Shown: positions 50,158 through 60,500 of the stretch, in pieces
Position numbering within the stretch: position 1 is the stretch's first letter
Layout of the letters: each line of letters starts with the position of its first letter
Source of the DNA: Sinorhizobium americanum
GTDB lineage: Bacteria > Pseudomonadota > Alphaproteobacteria > Rhizobiales > Rhizobiaceae
Direction: 5' to 3'
DNA length: 64,000 nucleotides
Assembly (NCBI RefSeq): GCF_001651855.1
Contig: NZ_LNQC01000075.1
Location: 1-64,000 of the forward strand
Notes under the pieces: model-generated
What the model was told of the DNA's origin: nothing
The model's input: only the letters and a program-made list of their open reading frames with translations
Database searches by the model: none
Made by a program: the position numbers and the translations under genes

Positions 50158-51612
50158 ATGACACGCGCGATCATGCTCCAGGGGACCGGCTCGGATGTCG
50201 GAAAATCGGTAATGGTGGCAGGCCTCTGCCGGCTTGCCGCCAATCGCGGCCTGAAGGTGAGGCCCTTCAAGCCGCAGAACATGTCGAACAATGCGGCCGT
50301 CTCCGATGACGGTGGCGAAATCGGCCGGGCGCAGTGGCTGCAGTCGCTCGCCGCGCGCGTACCCTCGTCGGTGCACATGAATCCGGTGCTCCTGAAGCCG
50401 CAATCCGATGTCGGCAGCCAGATCATTCTGCAGGGCAAGGTCGCGGGGCAGGCCAAGGGAAGGGAATATCAGGCGCTGAAGCCGAAGCTGCTCGGCGCCG
50501 TGATGGAGAGTTTCGAGCATATCTCGGCCGGCGCGGATCTCGTCGTCGTCGAGGGCGCCGGTTCGCCGGCCGAGATAAACCTCCGGGCCGGCGACATCGC
50601 CAATATGGGTTTCGCCACGCGCGCCAATGTTCCGGTCGTTCTCGTCGGCGACATCGATCGCGGCGGTGTCATCGCATCGCTGGTCGGCACCCATGCAATC
50701 CTGCCGGAGGAAGACCGGCGGATGGTCACCGGCTATCTCATCAACAAGTTTCGCGGCGACGTCACGCTTTTCGACGATGGCATCGCCGCTGTCGACCGCT
50801 TTACCGGATGGCCTTGTTTCGGTGTCGTGCCCTGGCTGAAAAGCGCCGGGCGGCTGCCGGCCGAGGATTCGGTCGTTCTCGAGAAGCTGGCGCGCGGCGG
50901 CGGCAAGGCCTTGAAGGTCGCCGTGCCCGTCCTGTCGCGCATCGCCAATTTCGACGATCTCGATCCGCTTGCGGCAGAACCGGAGGTCGAACTCGTCTTC
51001 ATCCGGCCGGGCATGCCGCTTCCGGAGGATGCGAGGCTTGTCGTCATCCCCGGTTCGAAATCGACGATCTCGGATCTGAAGGACTTTCGCGCGCAGGGCT
51101 GGGACCGTGACCTGGAGCGCCACGTCCGCCGCGCCGGTCGGGTGATCGGCATCTGCGGCGGCTATCAGATGCTGGGCCTCCGCGTCACCGATCCGCTCGG
51201 CATCGAGGGAAGCGGCGGCGAGATCGCCGGGCTCGGGCTGCTTTCCGTCGAAACCGAAATGGCGCCGGAAAAGACCGTGCGCAACAGCCGCGCCTGGTCG
51301 CTGGAGCATGGCGTGGCGCTCGACGGCTATGAGATCCATCTCGGCAAGACAATCGGGGCAGATTGCCAACGAGCGCCTGTGACGATCGACGGTCGCCCCG
51401 ATGGCGCGGTCTCGCCGGACGGGCGCGTCATGGGAACCTATCTGCATGGCCTCTTCGGTAGCGACGCCTATCGCGCTGCACTGCTGAAGAGCCTGGGAAT
51501 CGAAGGCGGAGGCGCCAACTATCGTCAGTCGGTCGACAGCGCACTCGACGAGATTGCCTCCGAGCTCGAAGGCGTGCTCGACCGCGCCTGGCTCAACGGC
51601 TTGCTCGGGTAG
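50158..51612 (+). CDS. cobQ: Cobyric acid synthase
   Basis: A 484-residue protein. DTBS-like ATP/amide half: [46 protein letters not shown]; glutaminase-like half with the nucleophile in [14 protein letters not shown] near 330 and the His in [17 protein letters not shown] near 385. It adds four amide groups (b, d, e, g) to adenosylcobyrinic acid a,c-diamide. The first cobalamin gene in this run. Full length for the family. Confidence 0.93.
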   Translation: MTRAIMLQGTGSDVGKSVMVAGLCRLAANRGLKVRPFKPQNMSNNAAVSDDGGEIGRAQWLQSLAARVPSSVHMNPVLLKPQSDVGSQIILQGKVAGQAKGREYQALKPKLLGAVMESFEHISAGADLVVVEGAGSPAEINLRAGDIANMGFATRANVPVVLVGDIDRGGVIASLVGTHAILPEEDRRMVTGYLINKFRGDVTLFDDGIAAVDRFTGWPCFGVVPWLKSAGRLPAEDSVVLEKLARGGGKALKVAVPVLSRIANFDDLDPLAAEPEVELVFIRPGMPLPEDARLVVIPGSKSTISDLKDFRAQGWDRDLERHVRRAGRVIGICGGYQMLGLRVTDPLGIEGSGGEIAGLGLLSVETEMAPEKTVRNSRAWSLEHGVALDGYEIHLGKTIGADCQRAPVTIDGRPDGAVSPDGRVMGTYLHGLFGSDAYRAALLKSLGIEGGGANYRQSVDSALDEIASELEGVLDRAWLNGLLG

Positions 51613-51764
51613 CTGCTACGCCGCCGGCGGGCGACACGCAGTCCAGCCCTCTTTGGTCGATATTGCATGGCCGCTGCGAAGGATGCAGCATGGCGGGCGA
51701 GGCGGCAGACCTTTTTTCCGAAAAGTACAAGTCTTGCCGCCGCCCGGCACAAAGGTCGGCGGTC

Positions 51765-53933
51765 ATGACACGCGCCCAGCTGGTCGGCGTCCTTATCGGA
51801 TTGGTGATTGTCGCGGCTCTGACGATGCTGCGGGCAAGCGATCCACAACTGCTGAGATTCGCCCGCGAAATCACCTTTGACGAATACCAGCGCCTGGCGC
51901 CGCGGCCTTTCGAAAACCTGCCCGTGCGGGTCGTCGATATCGATGAGGCGTCGCTCCGGGAGTTCGGCCAGTGGCCTTGGCCAAGGGATCGATTGGCTGC
52001 CTTGGTCGACAGGCTTTCGGAAATGGGCGCCGCCGTGATCGCCTTCGACATTCTGTTCGCCGAGCCCGATCGATTGTCGCCGCGCACCGTTCTGCGCGAC
52101 GTGAGGGGGATCGAGCCGGCTTTGCTGGAGCGGCTGCCGGACAATGACGAGATCTTTGCGGAGGCGATTGCCGGCAAGCCGGTGGTGCTGGGCTTCGGCC
52201 TTTCGAGAGAGGGAAATTATCGGCCGCCGGTGAAGGCCGGCTTCGCCTTCACCGGCGAGAGCCCCTTCGGAGCGCCGCCGCGCCTAACAGCCGCAACGCC
52301 GCTCCGGCCGGAGCTCGAGGCCAATGCAGCCGGCATCGGGCATATCAGCCTCAATCCCGACAGCCCGTCAGCGGTCGTGCGGGCGGTGCCGCTGCTTCTG
52401 AGCGATGGCGAGCAGCTCTATCCGAATCTGGCGCTCGAGGCGCTGCGTGTCGCACAGGGCGCTTCCACCTACCTGCTGGCCGGTGCGACGGACGTGCCCG
52501 ATACCCTAACCCGGATCAAGATCGGCGATTTCGCGGTGCCGGTCACGGCGGCCGGCGAGCTATGGCTCTATGTCAGTGAGGACCGGGCGGAAAGATATGT
52601 GTCGGCCGGCCGCGTGCTTGCCGCATCGGGTGCTCCCCAGGATGTCAGGGCTGCGGTCGAAGGCAGCATCGTCTTCGTCGGCACGTCGGCTGCCGGTTTG
52701 CTCGACATCCGCACTACGGCTCTCGGCCATAACGTCCCGGGCGTCTCGCTGCATGCCCAGGCCGTCGAGCAGATCCTGTCGGGTCGCTTCCTCTCCCGTC
52801 CGGACTGGGCCGAAGGGCTTGAGATACTGTCGATCGCCATTGCCGGCACCCTCCTCGTCATGGTGACGACCTTCGTCAGCCCCGGCGTGGCGCTCGCCTG
52901 CGGGCTGCTGATCACCAGCTTGGCTCTCGCGGCTTCTTGGACCGCCTTTCTCTATGCGGGACTGCTCTTCGACCCGCTTGCTCCGATCTTTTCCGGATCG
53001 GTCACGCATTTCGCCGCTACGGCCTACCGCTTCCTGGTGACCGACCGGGAACGCCGCGTTGTCAGGCGCGCCTTCGGCCAATATCTGTCGCCGTCGCTGC
53101 TTTACCGCGTCGAGCACACGCAGAACGCCCTGCGCCTCGGGGGAGACGATCGGGAACTGACGATCATGTTCGTCGACGTGCGCAACTTCACCGAGATCAG
53201 CGAGCGCCTGGCGCCGACCGAGGTCGTAGGGTTCCTGAATACGCTTCTCGATGCGTTGAGCCGCCATGTCATCGAAAACGAGGGCACACTCGACAAGTTC
53301 ATAGGTGACTCGATCATGGCCTTCTGGAACGCCCCCGTCGATGTCAGAGATCATCCTCGCAGGGCCGTTCGCGCGGCTTTGGCGATGCGGGAAACGCTTG
53401 CTCGTCTCAATGACACGGATGCCTTCGGTTTCGGGGCGGGGCAAAGCGTGGCCATCGGCATTGGAATCCACACCGGCCTTGCCTGCGTCGGCAACATGGG
53501 CGCCGAGACGCATTTCAACTATTCGGCGGTCGGGGACACGGTCAATGTGGCGGCGCGCATCGAATCCGCCTGCAAGGAGATCGGCTACGACATCCTCGTG
53601 TCGGAGGCGACGGCAAATTTGGCTGGCGGCTGCGCCCTGCTGGAGGCCGGAGCGTTGGGGCTCAAAGGCAAGAGCACCCGAACGAGACTCTTTGGAGTCG
53701 TTGGCGACGAGCGGCTGGCCGAGTCGGATGAATTCGCCGAGCTGCTCGAAGTTCACCGGCAGCTGGTCGACGCATTGCGCGCACGCTCCCCCGAGAGCCG
53801 GCGCATGCTGGGCGTGGCAAAGCTCAAGGCGTCCGCGCTGACGCCGGGCTTGTCGGAGTTCTATCGGCGGATTTCGCGGCGCGGCGATCATTTCATTGGT
53901 GAGCCGACGGCGAAGGATGCGGTTGGCGAGTAG
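51765..53933 (+). CDS. CHASE2-domain adenylate/guanylate cyclase
   Basis: About 722 residues; start MTRAQLVGVLIGL chosen to begin the first membrane helix. Extracytoplasmic CHASE2 domain ~35-320 (VRVVDIDEASLREFGQWPWP, VIAFDILFAEPDRLSP, VFVGTSAAGLLDIRTTALG), three membrane helices ~335-420, then the catalytic domain (~465-640: LTIMFVDVRNFTEISERLAP, DKFIGDSIMAFWNAPVD, HFNYSAVGDTVNVAARIES). It makes cAMP or cGMP in response to a periplasmic signal. Convergent with a FecR protein, a recurring partner of CHASE2 cyclases. Confidence 0.9.
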   Translation: MTRAQLVGVLIGLVIVAALTMLRASDPQLLRFAREITFDEYQRLAPRPFENLPVRVVDIDEASLREFGQWPWPRDRLAALVDRLSEMGAAVIAFDILFAEPDRLSPRTVLRDVRGIEPALLERLPDNDEIFAEAIAGKPVVLGFGLSREGNYRPPVKAGFAFTGESPFGAPPRLTAATPLRPELEANAAGIGHISLNPDSPSAVVRAVPLLLSDGEQLYPNLALEALRVAQGASTYLLAGATDVPDTLTRIKIGDFAVPVTAAGELWLYVSEDRAERYVSAGRVLAASGAPQDVRAAVEGSIVFVGTSAAGLLDIRTTALGHNVPGVSLHAQAVEQILSGRFLSRPDWAEGLEILSIAIAGTLLVMVTTFVSPGVALACGLLITSLALAASWTAFLYAGLLFDPLAPIFSGSVTHFAATAYRFLVTDRERRVVRRAFGQYLSPSLLYRVEHTQNALRLGGDDRELTIMFVDVRNFTEISERLAPTEVVGFLNTLLDALSRHVIENEGTLDKFIGDSIMAFWNAPVDVRDHPRRAVRAALAMRETLARLNDTDAFGFGAGQSVAIGIGIHTGLACVGNMGAETHFNYSAVGDTVNVAARIESACKEIGYDILVSEATANLAGGCALLEAGALGLKGKSTRTRLFGVVGDERLAESDEFAELLEVHRQLVDALRARSPESRRMLGVAKLKASALTPGLSEFYRRISRRGDHFIGEPTAKDAVGE

Positions 53934-53986
53934 AGTGCGTCGCCGACCACTGCAAAAGGTGCCGCTTTTCGGAACTTCAATTATAG

Positions 53987-54997
53987 TCACCGTCGTCCGA
54001 ACGAACGGGCCTTGCTCCGGTCGTGCGAGTAATCACGGTTGCGCGGCCTGTCCGACCTGTCGAACTTGTTCGGCTTATCGTGCCAGCTCTTGTCGTGTTT
54101 GTCCGGCTTGCCCGGCTTGTCTGGTTTGTGGGGCTTGTCTGGTTTGTGGGGCTTGTCTGGTTTGTGGGGCTTGTCCGGTTTGTGGGGTTTGTCCGGTTTG
54201 TGAGGCTTGTCGGGTTTGGGTGGCTTATCGGGTTTGGGAGGCTTGGGTTGGGGCGGCGTCTCGACAGGCCGAGCCGGTTCGGGCGGTGCGACGAGTGGCC
54301 GGACCCGATCAGGACGGATCTGGATCTCAGCTGAAAGGCCGCAGCCGGTGCCGCTCCATCCGGGCGACAGCTGCTGCCTGCCGGAGAGGAACGGCAAGGC
54401 CTGCTGGTTGCCGAGTGTCCTGAGGATGCTTCGGTCGACCCGTCGCGTATCGGTCATATCGCCATTGGGACGGGCGACCACGCAGTCGCAGCGCCGCGTC
54501 AGCTGTTGACAGCCGCCTCGGCCGCAAAATTCGGCAGCGCCGCTCAGGAGCACTACTGCCGTCGTGCCGTCGCCGCCGACGTAAAAGTCGAAGACCGTGC
54601 CTCGAACGCCGATGGTTCCGGCCGGTGTCAGGATCTGGTAGGCCGAGTGCCCCGAGTTGCCGCTGATCCAGCGAAACGTACCCTTCGCTGCCGCGACAGT
54701 CAGCTTCTGCACCGATCTCGAGTCGTCGAAGACGAATTTGTCGATGACGACCGACGAGCCGGCACCGACGGCAAGCTTGCTTCCATCTCGGAAGACGAAC
54801 TGGCCAAGGCCGGATCTGGATGTCCGAATCCGCTCGTCGCGGTGGACGGGGTCCTTGACCACCAGTGGTCCGCTCGCCCCGCTGACCTCAGTCCTGATCC
54901 GGATCGCCTGACCAATCGGTTCGGCGGCCTTGCTTGGCATGGAGCCGTAAAGCGCGACACTTAGCGCGACAAATGCGGCACGACGCAGATATGCCAT
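53987..54997 (-). CDS. FecR-domain secreted protein with KPDKPH repeats
   Basis: A 336-residue protein. Signal peptide (AAFVALSVALYGSMPSKAA), FecR domain ~25-150 (ESIRTSRSG-type DERIRTSRSGLGQFVFRDGS, TPAGTIGVRGTVFDFYVGGD), two Cys-rich loops (CGRGGCQQLTRRCDCVV), then a Pro-rich linker and a repeat of KPDKPH units (54121-54246) ending in a basic tail. It is periplasmic; the repeat may bind peptidoglycan or act as a spacer. Convergent with the CHASE2 cyclase, 53 nt apart. Confidence 0.8.
   Translation of the reverse strand: MAYLRRAAFVALSVALYGSMPSKAAEPIGQAIRIRTEVSGASGPLVVKDPVHRDERIRTSRSGLGQFVFRDGSKLAVGAGSSVVIDKFVFDDSRSVQKLTVAAAKGTFRWISGNSGHSAYQILTPAGTIGVRGTVFDFYVGGDGTTAVVLLSGAAEFCGRGGCQQLTRRCDCVVARPNGDMTDTRRVDRSILRTLGNQQALPFLSGRQQLSPGWSGTGCGLSAEIQIRPDRVRPLVAPPEPARPVETPPQPKPPKPDKPPKPDKPHKPDKPHKPDKPHKPDKPHKPDKPHKPDKPGKPDKHDKSWHDKPNKFDRSDRPRNRDYSHDRSKARSFGRR
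54121..54246. repeat. Seven 18-bp tandem repeats in the FecR gene
   Basis: Units of CTGGTTTGTGGGGCTTGT: three identical copies followed by four diverging ones. They encode KPDKPH or KPDKPP on the minus strand. Identical copies suggest recent slippage; the array can expand in whole hexapeptides without a frameshift. Confidence 0.9.
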
Positions 54998-55241
54998 CGC
55001 ACCCCCTCCAGGCTGAACTGACAATTTCAGTGCCGTGGACATGATCGAACACCGTGGCGAAGTATCGGAGCCGCCTCGGGTTCGAATGCCCGTTTTATCA
55101 CGCGCTGGGGACGGGCGTCTGCCTACCCGTTCGGATTATGAGAAAGGCGCCGAGTTGGCGACGCGCCTCGCGCTGCCGCAACTTGCCGACCTCGCGTCGC
55201 AGACCGTCGATTGACTTTGCCGCATCCGCTTCATAATTAAC

Positions 55242-55612
55242 GCATTGGATGGTTCCCCCGCACCGAAGCGGCGCGGGAGAGTAAATGGGAATGTGACGGG
55301 CGGACCCACACCGGGCGCCCTTATCGCAGCCGACCCCGCGACTGTAGAACGGTCAGGGTTCGCCATCGGACATGCCGCACCTCTTCCGGTGAAACTGCAT
55401 GGGGCGGTTTTCGCGGATTTCGGAGGGTATGCCGGAAAAGCCACTGGCGTGGCATCGTGAGCAGCCGGGCTGGACGCCTCTTCTTCTACGAATCGTCCGC
55501 CTTCACGAGCCAGCAAACGCCGGGAAGGCGAGGCGGACCCGTTCGGGCCCAATAGCGATGCGCACCGCGTGCGCAGCGCTTGCCCGTGACGCCGAGAGCC
55601 AGGAGACCTGCC
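55242..55612 (+). promoter_or_regulatory. Extended cobalamin riboswitch upstream of cobP-cobW-cobN-cobO
   Basis: Consensus blocks in order: GGGAA (55288), CCCCGCGACTGTAGAACGG (55335-55352), the B12 box GCCACTGG (55440-55447), CGGGAAGGCG (55521-55530) and GAGCCAGGAGACCTGCC (55596-55612). Two long inserts (about 85 nt before the B12 box, about 70 nt after it) make it longer than most. It probably lowers cob expression when adenosylcobalamin is plentiful. Confidence 0.85.
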
Positions 55613-55747
55613 GTCCATCAGGGCATCGCCCGGGGGAGTCCTCCCCAATGCCAGCACGGAGGTTGTCGTGGCTCATTTATCGTCTTCTGCGCGTGCCCGT
55701 CACGCGTCCGCTTGCTATCGTTGCTTTGATCCTACCGGTTTCCTGGC

Positions 55748-56290
55748 ATGGGATCTGGTCGGATGACATTCCTCAATGTCGGTCCGGTCTTTGTGCTCGG
55801 CGGCGCGCGCTCCGGAAAATCCAGTTTTGCGGAAAAGCTCGCCGAAGCCTCGGGGCTCAGGATGCACTATGTCGCGACCGGCCGCGCCTATGATGAGGAA
55901 ATGCGCGATCGTATCGCCCGCCACCGGGCCGCGCGGCAGGGCAAGGGCTGGGAGACGCATGAAGAACCGCTCGATCTCTGCGGTCTGCTTCGTCGACTAG
56001 ATGCACCGGAGCGCGTAATTCTTGTCGACTGTCTCACGCTGTGGGTGACGAACCTAATGATGGAAGAGCGTGACATGCCGGCGGAGTTTGCGGCACTTGC
56101 CGGCTTGCTGCCTGCCATGCAGGCGCGCGTCATCATCGTCTCCAATGAGGTCGGTCTCGGCATCGTGCCGGAGAACCGCATGGCGCGAGACTTCCGCGAC
56201 CATGCCGGCCGCCTCCATCAAATCGTCGCGGAGAAATCCGCCGAAGTCTATTTCGCCGCGGCCGGGTTGCCGCTGAAAATGAAGGGTTGA
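55748..56290 (+). CDS. cobP: Adenosylcobinamide kinase / adenosylcobinamide-phosphate guanylyltransferase
   Basis: A 180-residue protein (cobU in other nomenclature). P-loop [20 protein letters not shown], then [20 protein letters not shown] and [17 protein letters not shown] [17 protein letters not shown]. It phosphorylates adenosylcobinamide and adds GMP to give adenosyl-GDP-cobinamide. It lies 135 nt after the riboswitch and 3 nt before cobW. A start at 55763 (MTFLNVGP) is equally possible. Confidence 0.9.
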   Translation: MGSGRMTFLNVGPVFVLGGARSGKSSFAEKLAEASGLRMHYVATGRAYDEEMRDRIARHRAARQGKGWETHEEPLDLCGLLRRLDAPERVILVDCLTLWVTNLMMEERDMPAEFAALAGLLPAMQARVIIVSNEVGLGIVPENRMARDFRDHAGRLHQIVAEKSAEVYFAAAGLPLKMKG

Positions 56291-56293
56291 TTC

Positions 56294-57358
56294 ATGACAC
56301 TTGCAAAGGCTCAATCGGGCAAGATCCCCGCCACGGTCATCACCGGCTTCCTCGGTGCCGGCAAGACGACGATGATCCGCAACCTGCTGCAGAACGCCGA
56401 GGGCAAACGGATTGCGTTGATCATCAACGAGTTCGGCGATCTCGGTGTCGATGGCGACGTGCTGAAGGGTTGCGGTGCTGAAGCCTGCTCGGAAGAGGAC
56501 ATCATCGAGCTTACCAATGGCTGCATCTGCTGCACCGTGGCCGACGACTTCATCCCGACCATGACCAAGCTGCTCGAGCGCGAGAACCGCCCGGACCATA
56601 TCGTCATCGAGACATCCGGCCTGGCGTTGCCGCAGCCGTTGGTCGCCGCGTTCAACTGGCCGGACATTCGCAGCGAAGTGACGGTCGACGGCGTCGTCAC
56701 CGTTGTCGACAGCGCCGCCGTTGCCGCCGGCCGTTTTGCCGACGATCACGACAAGGTCGATGCGCTGCGCGTCAGTGACGACAATCTCGACCACGAGAGC
56801 CCGCTGGAAGAGCTCTTCGAGGACCAACTCACCGCCGCCGACCTCATCGTTCTCAACAAGACCGATCTCATCGATGCTGCGGGCCTCAAGTCCGTGCGCG
56901 ACGAAGTCGCCTCGCGCATCAGCCGCAAGCCGGCGATGATCGAGGCCAAGAACGGCGAGGTGGCCGCCGCGATCCTGCTCGGGCTTGGCGTCGGCACGGA
57001 AGACGAGATCGCCGACCGCAAATCGCATCACGAGATGGAGCACGAGGCCGGCGAGGAGCACGATCACGACGAGTTCGACAGCTTCGTTGTCGAGCTTGGC
57101 CCGATCGCCGAACCGGCCGCCTTCATCGATCGGCTCAAGGCCGTCATCGCCGAGCACGACGTGCTGCGCCTCAAGGGTTTTGCCGACGTACCCGGCAAGC
57201 CGATGCGTCTGTTGATCCAGGCGGTCGGCAGCCGTGTCGATCAATATTATGATCGTGCCTGGGCACCCGGCGAGACGCGCGGCACGCGCCTCGTCGTCAT
57301 CGGCCTGCACGACATGGACGAGGCCGCCGTGCGCGCGACGATTTCGGCGCTGGCGTGA
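56294..57358 (+). CDS. cobW: Cobalamin biosynthesis GTPase/metal chaperone
   Basis: A 354-residue G3E GTPase. P-loop TGFLGAGKTTMIRNLLQ, metal-binding GCICCTVADDF (CxCC) near 75, VLNKTDLID, and a His/Glu-rich loop (HHEMEHEAGEEHDHDEF) near 235 for metal capture. It is thought to deliver cobalt to the CobNST chelatase. It is translated right after cobP (3 nt). Confidence 0.92.
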   Translation: MTLAKAQSGKIPATVITGFLGAGKTTMIRNLLQNAEGKRIALIINEFGDLGVDGDVLKGCGAEACSEEDIIELTNGCICCTVADDFIPTMTKLLERENRPDHIVIETSGLALPQPLVAAFNWPDIRSEVTVDGVVTVVDSAAVAAGRFADDHDKVDALRVSDDNLDHESPLEELFEDQLTAADLIVLNKTDLIDAAGLKSVRDEVASRISRKPAMIEAKNGEVAAAILLGLGVGTEDEIADRKSHHEMEHEAGEEHDHDEFDSFVVELGPIAEPAAFIDRLKAVIAEHDVLRLKGFADVPGKPMRLLIQAVGSRVDQYYDRAWAPGETRGTRLVVIGLHDMDEAAVRATISALA

Positions 57359-57396
57359 GGTTGTTTTGAGCGCGTGTGAGAAAAACCCTTTCCCGA

Positions 57397-57543
57397 CCCC
57401 TCCCCACAAGGGGGAGGGGCTTGGCTGGCATTTGCCGCGACGCTTCCGTTCCCAAAGGGGCGTGGCGTTTTGGCCGGAACGGCTGATATTCGGGGAAAGA
57501 GTGCGTGTGGCACGACCTGGCCCCTCCCTCTTGTTGGGAGGGG
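57397..57543. repeat. Pair of inverted GC-rich palindromes between cobW and cobN
   Basis: CCCCTCCCC/GGGGAGGGG (57397-57419) and CCCCTCCC/GGGAGGGG (57521-57543), each with short flanks alike (ACAAG or CTTGTT loops). The two copies face each other, about 100 nt apart. This is a familiar intergenic repeat style in Rhizobiaceae. It may act in processing or partial termination inside the operon. Confidence 0.7.
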
Positions 57544-57583
57544 TTGGGGAGCGGTCTTTTCGCGAGCGCCACGAGGAGCAGCC

Positions 57584-60500
57584 ATGCACCTCCTGCTAGC
57601 CCAGAAAGGCACGATCGCCGACGGCAACGAAGCGATCGATCTCGGCCAAAACCCGGCCGATATCCTGTTCCTGTCGGCGGCCGATACTGAGCTTGCGTCG
57701 ATTGCCGCCGCCCATCGCCGGCGCGTAGGCGCAAAGAGCCTGCGCATCGCCAGCCTCATGAGCCTCATGCACCCGATGTCGGTCGACACCTATGTCGAGC
57801 GCACCGCGCGGCATGCGAAGCTGATCGTCGTCCGGCCGCTCGGCGGCGCCAGCTATTTTCGCTACGTGCTGGAGGCGCTCTATGCCGCGGCTGTGGCGGG
57901 CAAGTTCCAGATCGCGGTGCTGCCGGGCGACGACAAGCCCGACCCCGGCCTTGAACCTTTCTCGACCGTTTCGACGGAAGACCGGCGGCGTCTCTGGGCC
58001 TATTTCACCGAGGGCGGCGCCGACAATGCCGGCCTCTTCCTCGACTATGCCGAGGCGCTGATCGACGGCGGCGAGAAGCCGCAGCCGGCGCGGCCGCTGC
58101 TGAAAGCCGGCATCTGGTGGCCGGGCAGGGGCGTGATCGGGGTTGCCGAGTGGATGCGCACTGCAGGCGGCAGGGCAGAGGGGGGTAACCACCCTGACAT
58201 GCTTCCGACCCCGACCGTCGCCATCTGTTTCTACCGCGCCCTCGTTCAAAGCGGCGAGACCAAGCCGGTCGAGGCCCTGATCGAGGCGCTCGCCGAAGAG
58301 GGCATGCGCCCGCTTCCGGTCTTCGTCTCGAGCCTCAAGGATCAGGTGTCGATCGGTACTCTCGAAGCGATCTTTGCCGAGGCGGCGCCGGACGTGGTGA
58401 TGAATGCCACTGGCTTTGCCGTCTCGGCACCCGGCGCCGACCGACAGCCAACTGTGCTGGAATCGACCGATGCGCCGGTGCTGCAGGTCATCTTTTCGGG
58501 TTCCTCCCGCGAAGCCTGGGAAGCCTCGCCGCAAGGGCTGATGGCGCGCGACCTCGGCATGAATGTCGCGCTGCCGGAGGTGGATGGACGGATCCTTTCG
58601 CGCGCCGTCTCCTTCAAGGCGGCATCGGTCTACGACCCGCTTGTCGAGGCAAACATCGTCGGCCATGAGCCGCTTGCCGGCCGCGTGCGCTTCGCCGCCC
58701 GGCTCGCCGGTAATTGGGCAAGGCTCCGCAGGGCGAAGCCGGACGCACGCCGCATCGCCATAGTCATGGCAAACTACCCGAACCGCGACGGTCGTCTCGG
58801 CAACGGCGTCGGCCTCGATACGCCCGCCGGGACGATCGAGGTGCTGAAGGCCATGGCGGCGCAAGGCTATCCGGTCGCCGAGCTGCCCGAAGATGGCGAT
58901 GCGCTGATGCGCTTCCTGATGGCCGGGCCGACCAATGCGGCGAGCCGCGACCGGGAAATCCGCGAAACCATTTCCTTGAATCGCTACAAGGACTTCTTTG
59001 CCTCTCTTCCGAAAAAGATTCAGCAGGAGGTGGGCGAGCGTTGGGGAGCGCCGGAGGCCGATCCCTTCTTCCTTGCCGGGCACTTCGCGCTGCCGCTCGC
59101 TCGATTCGGTCAGGTCATCGTCGGCATCCAGCCGGCCCGCGGCTACAATATCGATCCGAAGGAAACCTATCACGCCCCGGACCTCGTGCCGCCGCACGGC
59201 TATCTCGCCTTCTATGCCCATCTGCGGCAGGTCTTCGGCGCCGATGCCATCATTCATATGGGCAAACACGGCAATCTCGAATGGCTGCCCGGCAAGGCGC
59301 TGGCGCTTTCCGAGACCTGCTATCCCGAGGCGGTCTTCGGCCCGATGCCGCATCTCTATCCCTTCATCGTTAACGACCCCGGCGAGGGGACGCAAGCGAA
59401 ACGCCGCACCAGCGCGGTGATCATCGACCACCTGACGCCGCCTTTGACGCGGGCCGAGTCCTACGGGCCACTCAAGGATCTCGAAGCGCTGGTCGACGAG
59501 TATTACGAGGCGGCGGGCGGCGATCCGCGGCGGCTGCGGTTGCTCAGCCGCCAAATCCTCGATCTCGTGCGCGACATCGGCCTCGACCACGACGCCGGCA
59601 TCGACAAGGGCGACAGCGACGACAAGGCGCTCGAAAAGCTCGACGCCTATCTCTGCGACCTCAAGGAGATGCAGATCCGCGACGGGCTGCATATCTTCGG
59701 CGTGGCGCCGGAGGGGCGGCTGCTCACCGACCTTACCGTGGCGCTGGCCCGGGTGCCGCGCGGTCTGGGCGAGGGTGGGGATCAGAGCTTGCAGCGCGCG
59801 ATTGCGGTGGATCTGGGATTGCGGCAAGCACCCCGCTCTGTCCTGGGGGAGATGTCCGGCAGGACAGAGCGGGGTATTGACCCTCGAGGTTTCGACCCGC
59901 TGGATTGCGTTCTTTCCGCGCCCTGGAGCGGCCCGAAACCCGATCTTCTCGCCAACCTTTCGGATGCCCCCTGGCGCAGCGCGGGCGATACGGTCGAGCG
60001 CATCGAACTGCTCGCCACGAAGCTGATGTCGGGTGAGGTCGCCTGCCCCGACGGCTGGACCAACACGCAAGCGGTGCTCAATGAGATCGAGGCACGGCTG
60101 AAGCCTTCAATAGAGCGGTCGGGTGCAGCCGAAATCACCGGCCTGCTCACCGGCCTCGACGGTCGCTTCGTGGCCCCCGGTCCTTCCGGCGCGCCGACGC
60201 GCGGCCGTCCGGACGTGCTGCCGACCGGCCGCAATTTCTATTCCGTCGACAGCCGCGCCGTGCCGACGCCGGCGGCCTATGAACTCGGCAAGAAATCGGC
60301 CGAACTGCTCATCCGCCGCTATCTGCAGGACCATGGCGAATGGCCGTCCTCCTTCGGCCTCACCGCCTGGGGCACGTCCAATATGCGCACCGGCGGCGAC
60401 GACATCGCCCAGGCGCTGGCGTTGATCGGCGCCAAGCCGATCTGGGACATGGCGTCGCGTCGGGTGACCGGCTACGAGATTGTCCCGCTTGCCGTGCTCG

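Noticed and set aside
54121-54246. CRISPR-like array
   Set aside because: Repeats are contiguous without spacers and lie in the coding frame of the FecR protein.
57470-57583. Upstream extension of CobN
   Set aside because: It runs through the inverted repeat and adds unrelated residues; the inner start at 57584 has a ribosome site and gives the family N-terminus.
57596-60070. 824-residue minus-strand reading inside cobN
   Set aside because: It mirrors the cobN frame in a GC-rich gene, has no ribosome site or family motif, and cobN is certain.
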